DNA of 10,801 bases from Verrucomicrobiota bacterium (GTDB lineage: Bacteria; Verrucomicrobiota; Verrucomicrobiia; Opitutales; Oceanipulchritudinaceae). The DNA lies in contig JAAAOD010000125.1 of assembly GCA_009908535.1 (NCBI GenBank), positions 1 to 10,801 of the forward strand, in the 5' to 3' direction. A model generated the notes under the pieces. The model was given only the letters and a program-made list of their open reading frames with translations, was not told the DNA's origin and made no database searches. Shown piece after piece: positions 1 to 6,024 of this stretch. The number at the start of each line of letters is the position of its first letter. Position 1 is the first letter of the stretch. Position numbers and translations under genes: made by a program.

Positions 1-462
1 GAAAACAGCTTGGGGAGTTTCCGCAGCCATGTGGACCTCTCGCGTCACCACGTGCAACAAAACAAAGGGCATCCACAGGAATACGACCCAGCTCTCATCG
101 AAAGCCTCGCCAAACAACTACTTATGGAGGCCGCGGATGAGGAAAGGGAAAACCTGCGGGAGCGTATCGCTTCCGCACCGCCCGAAAAAACCATGTTCAC
201 CTTCTCCGCGGCCATTCCGGCAGCACAGGAAGGGCGAGTGGAAGCCTGTATCGTCGCCCGTAATCCTACCCGGTTTGTGGAAGTTAAAGCAGGGGAAGAG
301 GGGCAAATTGTGACGGTTACATCCGATCAGGCAATGGATTGCAGCCATGAGGCAGATGATTATCTGGCCCAACATACGGTGTGCAACGGCGGTCGCGTTT
401 TTACAGGGACAAACGGAAACACTGATGGCGAGGAAGGAGTCGCCGTGCTCCTCCGTTATTAA
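1..462 (+). CDS. C-terminal part of a baeRF-like (eRF1-related) protein, 5' end outside window
   Basis: The frame is open from the first base of the window to a TAA at 460-462, about 153 residues, so this is the C-terminal end of a longer protein. A TTG at 10 is the earliest possible internal start, but nothing supports it. The tail has the pattern I associate with bacterial eRF1-like (baeRF) proteins: a segment 'AAQEGRVEACIVA', a short beta strand near 'FVEV', an acidic helix with 'DDYLAQHTVCNGGRVF' (the slot for 'D-L...A..TL..GG.V'), and the ending 'GVAVLLRY', close to the family's 'G-AALLRY' end. These proteins resemble domains of archaeal/eukaryotic release factor 1; some are proposed to act on stalled ribosomes, but this one's role is unknown. 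The assignment rests on the C-terminal signature only. Base composition looks less GC-rich than the genes further right. A weak hairpin follows at 561-579. Confidence 0.55.
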   Translation, partial: ENSLGSFRSHVDLSRHHVQQNKGHPQEYDPALIESLAKQLLMEAADEERENLRERIASAPPEKTMFTFSAAIPAAQEGRVEACIVARNPTRFVEVKAGEEGQIVTVTSDQAMDCSHEADDYLAQHTVCNGGRVFTGTNGNTDGEEGVAVLLRY

Positions 463-560
463 GATCGCTTGTGTTGATCTTTCATCGTGCACGATGGTGC
501 CTGGCAAAATGCATGACGCGCTGCCGGCAGGCCCTTCCCATCTTGATTTCCTGATAACAG

Positions 561-582
561 ATTCCGCTTCTGCGGGAATTTT
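561..582 (+). terminator. Possible weak intrinsic terminator after the baeRF-like gene
   Basis: ATTCCGC (561-567) can pair with GCGGGAAT (572-579) across a TTCT loop with one bulged G at 576, followed by TTTT (579-582). It lies 98 nt after the stop of the upstream gene. The bulge and short T run make it a weak candidate; read-through toward the strong hairpin at 613-636 is possible. Confidence 0.3.
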
Positions 583-606
583 AACCCGGACACACCGACG
601 GTAATC

Positions 607-636
607 AAAAAAAAGCCCCCTCAAACGAGGGGGCTT
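607..636 (-). terminator. Strong intrinsic terminator of the fasciclin gene
   Basis: A perfect 10-bp stem, AAGCCCCCTC (613-622) and GAGGGGGCTT (627-636), closes an AAAC loop. Read on the minus strand it is followed by an unbroken run of T (complement of A607-A614), the classic Rho-independent form. It begins 28 nt after the stop codon of the minus-strand fasciclin gene. In the plus direction the bases after the stem (GTATTCG) lack a T run, so it should mainly terminate minus-strand transcripts, though the hairpin could also slow transcripts arriving from the baeRF-like gene. Confidence 0.88.
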
Positions 637-664
637 GTATTCGTAAATCTCAGCGAATTCTCAT

Positions 665-1159
665 TTACGGCAGCATCACGCTGTCGATCACGTGAATAAC
701 TCCGTTGGAAGCCCTGATGTCGGTTTTCACTACCTTAGCCTTGTCGACGTAGACCGTTCCGTCCTTCACGTTGATGGACACGTTACTGCCTTCCACCGTG
801 GTGGCGGAATCGAGCTCAACAACGTCCTTTGCCTTCACCTTGCCGGGAACGACATGGTAGGTAAGAACAGCTGTCAGTTTGTCGCGGTTTTCCGGTTTCA
901 ACAGCGATTCCACCGTACCGTCCGGGAGCTTTTTGAAAGCTTCGTCGGTAGGCGCGAAGACTGTGAAGGGTCCTTCTCCCTGCAGCGTTTCAACCAGCCC
1001 GGCGGCCTGCAGAGCGGTGGCGAGGGTGGTGAAGGAACCGGCGGCAACGGCGGTTTCGACAATATCTTTTCCCGCTTTCTCCTTCCCATAGTTGTAGCCG
1101 GCCGTGGCTGGCAGGGCGAGGAGGCAGATTGCGGTGAGCATGGTGATGGTTCGTTTCAT
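665..1159 (-). CDS. Secreted fasciclin (FAS1) domain protein
   Basis: This is a 164-residue exported protein made of one FAS1 domain. The start ATG at 1159-1157 is chosen over an upstream in-frame codon at 1186 because AAAGGA (1174-1169 on the minus strand) sits 9 nt before it and because a clean signal peptide begins there: MKRT, a hydrophobic stretch, then 'ALPATA' as a likely signal peptidase I site. FAS1 hallmarks are present in order: the H1 box 'GPFTVFAPTDEAFKKL', the 'YH' box in 'LTYHVVPGKV', and the H2 box 'ASNGVIHVIDSVMLP' at the very C-terminus. FAS1 domains are known mainly for adhesion or surface roles; no substrate can be inferred here. It is probably a single transcription unit, ending at the strong terminator at 607-636. 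The family call is firm; the exact role is unknown. Confidence 0.95.
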   Translation of the reverse strand: MKRTITMLTAICLLALPATAGYNYGKEKAGKDIVETAVAAGSFTTLATALQAAGLVETLQGEGPFTVFAPTDEAFKKLPDGTVESLLKPENRDKLTAVLTYHVVPGKVKAKDVVELDSATTVEGSNVSINVKDGTVYVDKAKVVKTDIRASNGVIHVIDSVMLP

Positions 1160-1229
1160 AATTTGGATTCCTTTATTGAGTTTCACTCTAACTATCGCCT
1201 CTCCGGCCCCTGCCTTCTCGACAGAAATA

Positions 1230-1279
1230 CCGGATGGATCAAAAAGGCTTCCGGCGGTCGCAAGAGGCTCCGGATGGAT
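1230..1279. repeat. 10-bp direct repeat pair upstream of the fasciclin gene
   Basis: CCGGATGGAT occurs at 1230-1239 and again at 1270-1279, 40 bp start to start, in the 127-bp gap between the nicotinamidase stop (1287) and the fasciclin start (1159). Two copies about four helical turns apart could bind a regulator of the fasciclin promoter, but I could not locate a convincing promoter in this gap, and chance duplication is possible. Confidence 0.3.
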
Positions 1280-1286
1280 GTGCGGT

Positions 1287-1883
1287 TCAGGCTTGCTGAA
1301 ATTGAAGGCCCTGCTTCACCAATTTCTCCCGGCAATCCGCGAAAACCTTCTCATCAAGGGCCCGGACGGCGTTTTCAAGCAAAGTCACTGTAAAACCGAG
1401 CCTGGCGGCATCGCGGGCAGTGAAGGTGACGCAAACTTCTCCTGCCAGACCGGCGATATCCAGCTCCTGCACATCATGCGCGCGCAGCCATTCGGCAAGC
1501 CCGGTGCGATGTCGTTGGCCGTTATCAAAAAACCCGGAGTAACTGTCCACGCGCGGGTCCATACCTTTGCGGAAAATGGCCCTGACCGGTCCGAGATCAA
1601 GATCCCGCGCGAAGGCCGCCCCTTCCGTGTTCCAAACGCAATGATCCGGCCAGAGGGTCTGTTCGAGCCCGTCCAGGTCAATCGTCTCGAAGGGATTTTT
1701 CCCTTCATGGCTCGAAGCGAAACTGAGATGCCCCGGCGGATGCCAGTCCTGGGTGGCGGCGACGACCGAATAGTCTCCGCTGATGCGGTTGACGACCGGT
1801 ACAATGGCATCGCCCTCGGGGACGGCAAGCGCGCCGCCGGGAAGGAAGTCATTCTGAATATCAATAAGGAGCAGGGCTTTCAT
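1287..1883 (-). CDS. pncA: Nicotinamidase (PncA)
   Basis: A 198-residue cytoplasmic enzyme that converts nicotinamide to nicotinate and ammonia in NAD salvage. It aligns by eye along its whole length with E. coli PncA. The catalytic triad is visible: D8 in 'LLIDIQNDFLPGGALAVPEG', K106 in 'FRKGMDPRVDSYSGFFDNG' and nucleophile C151 in 'GLAGEVCVTFTARDA'. Metal ligands D46 and H48 ('TQDWHP') and H81 ('WPDHCV') are in place. The 'VDSYSGFFDNG' segment is typical of PncA rather than of other isochorismatase-family hydrolases. Its ATG (1883-1881) overlaps the TAA of the upstream DJ-1/PfpI gene (1885-1883) as TAATG, so it is very likely expressed by translational coupling as the second gene of a two-gene operon. 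Length is normal for the family and no key residue is missing. Confidence 0.95.
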   Translation of the reverse strand: MKALLLIDIQNDFLPGGALAVPEGDAIVPVVNRISGDYSVVAATQDWHPPGHLSFASSHEGKNPFETIDLDGLEQTLWPDHCVWNTEGAAFARDLDLGPVRAIFRKGMDPRVDSYSGFFDNGQRHRTGLAEWLRAHDVQELDIAGLAGEVCVTFTARDAARLGFTVTLLENAVRALDEKVFADCREKLVKQGLQFQQA

Positions 1884-2422
1884 TACGCGGCCCCTATCAC
1901 TTCAAAAATGCCTTTCATGAAATCGGGAAGATCCGACGGCCGGCGACTGGAAACGTAGTGGCGATCCACGACAACGGGTTCGTCGAGGAACTCAGCTCCC
2001 GCGTTGACGAGGTCGTCCTGGATGCCGGGGGAACCGGTGACGCGCACGCCCGTGTAGACGCCCGCGGAGATGGGAATCCAGCCCCCGTGGCAGATCGCCG
2101 CGATCAGTTTTTCCTGTTTTGCGAATTGTTGGACAAGTTCCTTGATGACCGGATCGCGCCGTACCTTGTCGGGCATGAAGCCGCCGGGAATGATTATGCC
2201 GCTGAAATTGTCCGCCGAGAGGCCATGGTACGCTGCCTCCGAAGAGCAGGGGTAACCGTTTTTGCCCCTATAGGTGATGTCGCTCTCCGGGCCGGCGACG
2301 AGCGTGTCGGCCCCTGCTTCCTGCAGGCGTAGAAGAGGATACCAAAGTTCAAGGTCTTCGTAAATATCCCCGACCAGAAAGAGGAAACGATGATCGGATA
2401 AATTTGGCTGGGTAAAGTTCAT
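1883..2422 (-). CDS. DJ-1/PfpI family protein (protease/deglycase-like)
   Basis: A 179-residue single-domain protein of the DJ-1/PfpI superfamily, close in layout to archaeal PfpI and E. coli YhbO. Visible hallmarks are an N-terminal strand followed by 'GDIYEDLELWYPLLRL', in which E22 matches PfpI E12; 'IIIPGGFMPDKVR'; and the nucleophile elbow 'AAICHGGW' with C111 and H112. The later blocks 'GSPGIQDDLVNAGAEF' and 'SSRRPSDLPDFM' also match PfpI-type members. Members have been described as intracellular peptidases, chaperones or glyoxalase/deglycase enzymes; the sequence cannot decide which. The first ATG is used (2422-2420); its ribosome binding site is not obvious. It is followed by pncA with a TAATG overlap and is divergent from the Trp-rich protein gene, separated by 158 bp. 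It has no signal peptide, so it should be cytoplasmic. Confidence 0.92.
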   Translation of the reverse strand: MNFTQPNLSDHRFLFLVGDIYEDLELWYPLLRLQEAGADTLVAGPESDITYRGKNGYPCSSEAAYHGLSADNFSGIIIPGGFMPDKVRRDPVIKELVQQFAKQEKLIAAICHGGWIPISAGVYTGVRVTGSPGIQDDLVNAGAEFLDEPVVVDRHYVSSRRPSDLPDFMKGIFEVIGAA

Positions 2423-2526
2423 AAATGCAGGCAGTTGAGATTACTTTACAGGTAACATGCTGAAAGAGCGCCCATCCATCAAGTTGGCCCCCTAATCTTT
2501 CCAAGTGCCTGAGGACGGAAAACTCG

Positions 2527-2555
2527 TTGACCTTACCGGGCAAACTCTCCAGAAT
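2527..2555 (+). promoter_or_regulatory. Candidate sigma70-type promoter for the Trp-rich protein gene
   Basis: TTGACC (2527-2532) and CAGAAT (2550-2555) are separated by 17 bp, matching 5 of 6 and 4 of 6 consensus positions. They lie just upstream of the ribosome binding site AGGA (2571-2574) and the chosen ATG at 2581. This is a pattern match only. Confidence 0.35.
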
Positions 2556-2580
2556 CATTCTGATAACAACAGGACAAAGA

Positions 2581-3846
2581 ATGAATAAATGCTTTTCTTT
2601 ATGCGCGGGCTTGCTGTTTGGCAGCAGCCTTCTCATCGCGGCGCCGCCGCCGGTTTTCGGTCCCACAGAGGACCACGGAAACGGCTGGAAAAAGAGTGAC
2701 TGGTTCGGGTTTTACAATGATCTGCACTATCCGTGGATCTACCATTCCCAGCACACCTGGGAATATGTCGCGCCTGCGGACGATTGGCTGTGGCTCTGGG
2801 ACAGTAGCATCGGAGACTGGTGCCTGACTCACGGCGGCCTTTACCCCTACATGTACCTGCATCAGGCCAACCACTGGATGTGGTACTACCAGGGTACGGG
2901 GACTCCGCGCTGGTTCTGGGGCATGAACGAGGCCTGCTGGTACAACGAGATGGGTGGCGCCCTGGTGAATGCAAAGATCCGCGGAGGCTTTGACCGCATG
3001 ATGGCGATGGTCGACCCGCAGGATCTCGATACGGAGGAGCTGATGGGGCAGGCCATGGGCATCGCCCTTCTCGCCCTCATCGGGGATCCGGCCACCTCCA
3101 CCTGCCCCGTCATTACGAGGGAACCGGCGGAACTTGACCTTGAAAATCCGCCCCCGCGATTGGAAGCAGGAGTGGATTTTGGCAATGGGTGCCAACCGGA
3201 AGGCAGCGAGCTGCTCATAGCCGGCAATTTCGGTTTCCTCCTGCAGAATCTTTTCATCGGCGAGTCCAGCATGAATGCCGATTTCTCCATGGAGGCCGAG
3301 GCCCTCAGCATCGATGGCCTGCAGATTATGGACGGCAGCATCAGCGGCGGCCTTTCCGTTACCTCGATGGAACCGTTGAATCTAACCGCGAATGTACAGA
3401 TGAATAACTTCGCCTTGCTTGAGGAAAGGGTGAGCGGCTCCATCGAATTGACCATGACCGGTCTTGATACGGAAGGAATGACCGCCGGAAATATCAATCT
3501 GGCCATCAACGATCTCGGAACCGCCGATACCCGTTTCAGCGGGAGCGTGGCGATGGTCGTGGAGAATGAAAACAATCTGTCCGTCGTCCTTGATCTGACG
3601 GGAACGGAGGGCGAAATCGACCTCGACCTTGCGCTGGTTACTGATTCGGAAGCGGAAATCCTCGAGATTTCCACCACCGAAAAGGGATCGGTCACAGGCG
3701 TGACGGTCGAACTTGATCAGGTCCTTATCGATCCGTCCGTCTGCGCGAACATGCCGGTTTCCGGCTCTATCGACTTCTGGTACGACGGTGAACACTACCG
3801 GATGATCTTCGATGGCGCCTGCGGCTACCAGATGATAGTGATGTAG
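2581..3846 (+). CDS. Secreted Trp-rich domain protein with a beta-rich C-terminal region (unknown function)
   Basis: A 421-residue exported protein. The ATG at 2581 is chosen because AGGA (2571-2574) lies 6 nt before it and a signal peptide begins there ('MNKCFSLCAGLLFGSSLLIAA', shown in part). Residues about 36-121 carry 13 Trp: W36, 41, 52, 60, 69, 71, 73, 80, 99, 101, 111, 113 and 120. Key pieces are 'DWFGFY', 'YPWIYHSQHTWEYV', 'LWLWDSSIGDW', 'YPYMYL' and 'WMWYYQGTGTPRWF'. I recognise this from Opitutia secreted proteins, where it normally sits at the C-terminus; here it follows the signal peptide. Residues about 200-420 are Ser/Gly/Asp-rich and alternating hydrophobic, suggesting beta strands, with recurring 'SG-(S/G)-(I/V/L)' pieces ('SISGGLSV', 'VSGSIELT', 'FSGSVAMV', 'VSGSIDFW'). 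No catalytic motif is visible. Its 3' end faces the YiiX-like gene with a 7-nt gap. Confidence 0.85.
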   Translation: MNKCFSLCAGLLFGSSLLIAAPPPVFGPTEDHGNGWKKSDWFGFYNDLHYPWIYHSQHTWEYVAPADDWLWLWDSSIGDWCLTHGGLYPYMYLHQANHWMWYYQGTGTPRWFWGMNEACWYNEMGGALVNAKIRGGFDRMMAMVDPQDLDTEELMGQAMGIALLALIGDPATSTCPVITREPAELDLENPPPRLEAGVDFGNGCQPEGSELLIAGNFGFLLQNLFIGESSMNADFSMEAEALSIDGLQIMDGSISGGLSVTSMEPLNLTANVQMNNFALLEERVSGSIELTMTGLDTEGMTAGNINLAINDLGTADTRFSGSVAMVVENENNLSVVLDLTGTEGEIDLDLALVTDSEAEILEISTTEKGSVTGVTVELDQVLIDPSVCANMPVSGSIDFWYDGEHYRMIFDGACGYQMIVM

Positions 3847-3853
3847 GATCGTC

Positions 3854-4882
3854 TCACTGCGGGATCAATTCCAGCCCGGGCAGCCCGCCCTTCCACGGAA
3901 ACGGAAAAGGCTCGATTTCCTCGAGCAGGGGACTGGCCATGATCAGGCTGGGCAGGACCAGTCCGGTTTCCGAATCCCCATCGCAAGCAAAAACGTGCGG
4001 TTCGTCCTCGATGATGGTGAACCCGAGGTTGAGAAGCTCATGCAACGGAACGGGCGTTGGAAAAGGACTCAACTCGACCGGGGCGTAGGCCATTTGTCCC
4101 TGTCGATCCTCAAGGAAGTACGTCGTGGCCTCTTCGACGGAGATGCGCACGCCCTTGAGGCAGATATCGGCATGAATTTCCCACAGACTTGTCCAGTAGT
4201 CCGAGCAACCGGCCCCGCCGGCGCGACCGTCGTCGACAAGGAACACTTGGAAATCGAGCACACTGCCGGAGTGGCGGTATTCGAGTTGATACGGGAATCC
4301 GCTGCGGTGGTCTTCAATGAGTTGCTGCAGGATCGCGTCGCCGGCGGCAAGGACCTGTGATCGCTCCGGCTCGCGGAACCGCATGGCCCAGCGCCGGTCG
4401 ATGCGCTCCCGGTCGACCAGATGGCTGCCCCCGGGAGCGCGCAGCAAACCGAAATCGCTGCCGAGGCAGAGGAGCCGGAGGCCGCCGGCCATGTCCGGAG
4501 CGTCCGCATTCAATTCCATCGCGTAGGCGAGCCCGCGGGCGTCCTTGCCGAGGTAGACCAACAAATGATTGTAGGGGCCGGGGATGATGTGGTTGATGTT
4601 TTCGTGGTCGACCGGGTCTTCGTGCCCCTCGTTCAAGCGGTCCCCCGTGAAGATCAAATCCCATCGCCGCAGCGGCAGGATGGTGACGGGTCCGTCCGTT
4701 TCGTCATTCGCCGGAAAATAATAGGGGAGGTCGCGCAGACTCGCCACCTTCTCCACCGGAAGGACGGGAAGGAAAACATCGCCGAGGCCGGTACGGATGC
4801 CTGCACCGGGAATCCCGTGAAGAGGCAACATCCAGAGACACAGTCCCACAGAAACGATGCTCGCGATTAAATTCCCCCTCAT
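3854..4882 (-). CDS. Putative exported permuted NlpC/P60 (YiiX/YebB-like) cysteine hydrolase
   Basis: A 342-residue protein if started at the first ATG (4882-4880); an in-frame TTG at 4918 would add 12 residues. The N-terminus from that ATG is a plausible signal peptide (MRGN, then hydrophobic to about residue 23). The order of motifs fits a circularly permuted papain-like fold, in which His precedes Cys: 'RWDLIFTGD' (about 73-81), 'YNHLLVYLG' with candidate catalytic H106, 'AYAMELN' with E123, and after a long insert 'GAGCSDYWTSLWE' with candidate nucleophile C226. YiiX-like members act on amide or ester bonds of peptidoglycan or lipids; the substrate here is unknown. It lies 62 nt downstream of glpQ on the same strand, so the two may be co-transcribed and act in the same compartment. 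No good Shine-Dalgarno precedes the chosen ATG. The family call is based on motif order and needs profile confirmation. Confidence 0.55.
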   Translation of the reverse strand: MRGNLIASIVSVGLCLWMLPLHGIPGAGIRTGLGDVFLPVLPVEKVASLRDLPYYFPANDETDGPVTILPLRRWDLIFTGDRLNEGHEDPVDHENINHIIPGPYNHLLVYLGKDARGLAYAMELNADAPDMAGGLRLLCLGSDFGLLRAPGGSHLVDRERIDRRWAMRFREPERSQVLAAGDAILQQLIEDHRSGFPYQLEYRHSGSVLDFQVFLVDDGRAGGAGCSDYWTSLWEIHADICLKGVRISVEEATTYFLEDRQGQMAYAPVELSPFPTPVPLHELLNLGFTIIEDEPHVFACDGDSETGLVLPSLIMASPLLEEIEPFPFPWKGGLPGLELIPQ

Positions 4883-4944
4883 GAAAAGAGGATAGGGAAA
4901 TAACGGTCCCGTTGTCAAAAGCTGGCAACGAAGGAACCTGCTTT

Positions 4945-5901
4945 TCAGGGGAAATCCGTGAAGACACCGTCGACCCCCTCCGGTCCGCGGAGGAAGCGCA
5001 TCATCTCCCCGTAGCTCATTGCTTTCGGCAAGGTTTCCTCACGGAGGGTGAAGGGATGGATGCGCAGCCCGGCGGCATGGGCGTGCGCCTTGACGGCTTT
5101 CCAGCGCGGGTCCTTTGCGGTAAAGGCGATGAGGTCATCCAGGGGCAGACCGATGCCGTCGGCGTAGGCGGCGATTTCCTGCAGGCCCTCCACGGAGCGG
5201 AGTTTGCGGTAATCCACGTCCGCTTCCTTCCACCGGTTTTTCCCGATCAACTGGATGAGCTGCAACTGCGGACCCCACGTCGCGTGGATTTCCCGCAACG
5301 GGGCCGGGTCGAAACATTGGATGTACACCCGCTCCGGGTTGTCGAGCCATCCGCTTTCCCCCAGAACGCGCATGACCGGGGCGACCGGATCCTGGCCCTC
5401 TTTGTGGTGGAAGGCCGGTTTCTTGATTTCCGGATAAATCCCGGCTGTGCGCCCGGTGGCCTTGTTTAATCCCGCGATCAGGTCCGCCGCTTCCTGCAGC
5501 GTCAGGATGGGGAAAAGGAATTTTCCGGCCGGAAAGCGCCCGGGAAAGACCGCTTTTCCGCTTCGCGGCTTGATGCGCTCCCCCTTGCGGAGCTGGCGGA
5601 TTTCCGCGAGCGTGAAATCAATGGCATAATAGCGCCCGTTCTCCCGGTGGCGGTCCGGAAATATCGCCCGCACATTGGTGGTCGTTTCGAGGTGGATGTC
5701 GTGCAGTACGATCGGAACGCCGTCACGGGTCAGGACCACGTCCTGCTCGATGAAATCGGCTCCGCGGGCGTGGGCGTAGGCGTAGGCCGCCGCGGTGTGC
5801 TCCGGGAGCCAGCCACTGGCGCCCCGGTGAGCGATGAGCGTAAAACCATGGCCAGTCGAGGACAGCACAAGGAGAAGACCTACCAGAAGAAGCGCTTTCA
5901 T
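4945..5901 (-). CDS. glpQ: Periplasmic glycerophosphodiester phosphodiesterase GlpQ
   Basis: A 318-residue exported enzyme that hydrolyses glycerophosphodiesters (deacylated phospholipids) to glycerol-3-phosphate and an alcohol. The ATG at 5901-5899 is chosen because it begins a signal peptide ('MKALLLVGLLLVLSSTGHG'); the longer frame upstream runs into the divergent prfB region and does not look like protein. From 'LIAHRGASGWLPEHT' on, it matches E. coli GlpQ closely: H25 and R26, E52 and D54 in 'FIEQDVVLTRDG', H67 in 'IVLHD', E158 in 'GIYPEIKKPAFHHKEG', then 'VYIQCFD', 'YADGIG' and the C-terminal 'FTDFP'. It is therefore the Ca-dependent periplasmic GlpQ type rather than cytoplasmic UgpQ. 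It is divergent from prfB (123-bp gap) and followed by a putative exported cysteine hydrolase. Confidence 0.95.
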   Translation of the reverse strand: MKALLLVGLLLVLSSTGHGFTLIAHRGASGWLPEHTAAAYAYAHARGADFIEQDVVLTRDGVPIVLHDIHLETTTNVRAIFPDRHRENGRYYAIDFTLAEIRQLRKGERIKPRSGKAVFPGRFPAGKFLFPILTLQEAADLIAGLNKATGRTAGIYPEIKKPAFHHKEGQDPVAPVMRVLGESGWLDNPERVYIQCFDPAPLREIHATWGPQLQLIQLIGKNRWKEADVDYRKLRSVEGLQEIAAYADGIGLPLDDLIAFTAKDPRWKAVKAHAHAAGLRIHPFTLREETLPKAMSYGEMMRFLRGPEGVDGVFTDFP

Positions 5902-6024
5902 GACAAGAATCGGGATGTTCTGCTTTTGCGGCGCGGTCAAGGCGCGTTGGACGACGGAAACCTTTCTTTTTCCAGTCGCTCCGGGCTTGATTCCCTCAGG
6001 GGGATGGGCACATCTTGCTCCATT

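Noticed and set aside
347..604. An 85-residue open frame on the plus strand at the end of the baeRF-like gene
   Set aside because: It overlaps the baeRF C-terminus in another frame, covers palindromic non-coding sequence, and shows no domain.
118..624. A 168-residue open frame on the minus strand opposite the baeRF-like gene
   Set aside because: It runs through the terminator hairpin at 613-622, has no recognisable motif, and overlaps the frame that carries the baeRF signature.
1235..1275. Terminator for pncA using TCCGG/CCGGA arms followed by TTTTT on the minus strand
   Set aside because: The stem is only 5 bp with a long loop, and four unpaired bases separate it from the T run.
2446..2455. 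Short inverted repeat TTAC-AG-GTAA upstream of the DJ-1/PfpI gene as an operator
   Set aside because: Only 4-bp arms; expected by chance in a stretch of this length.
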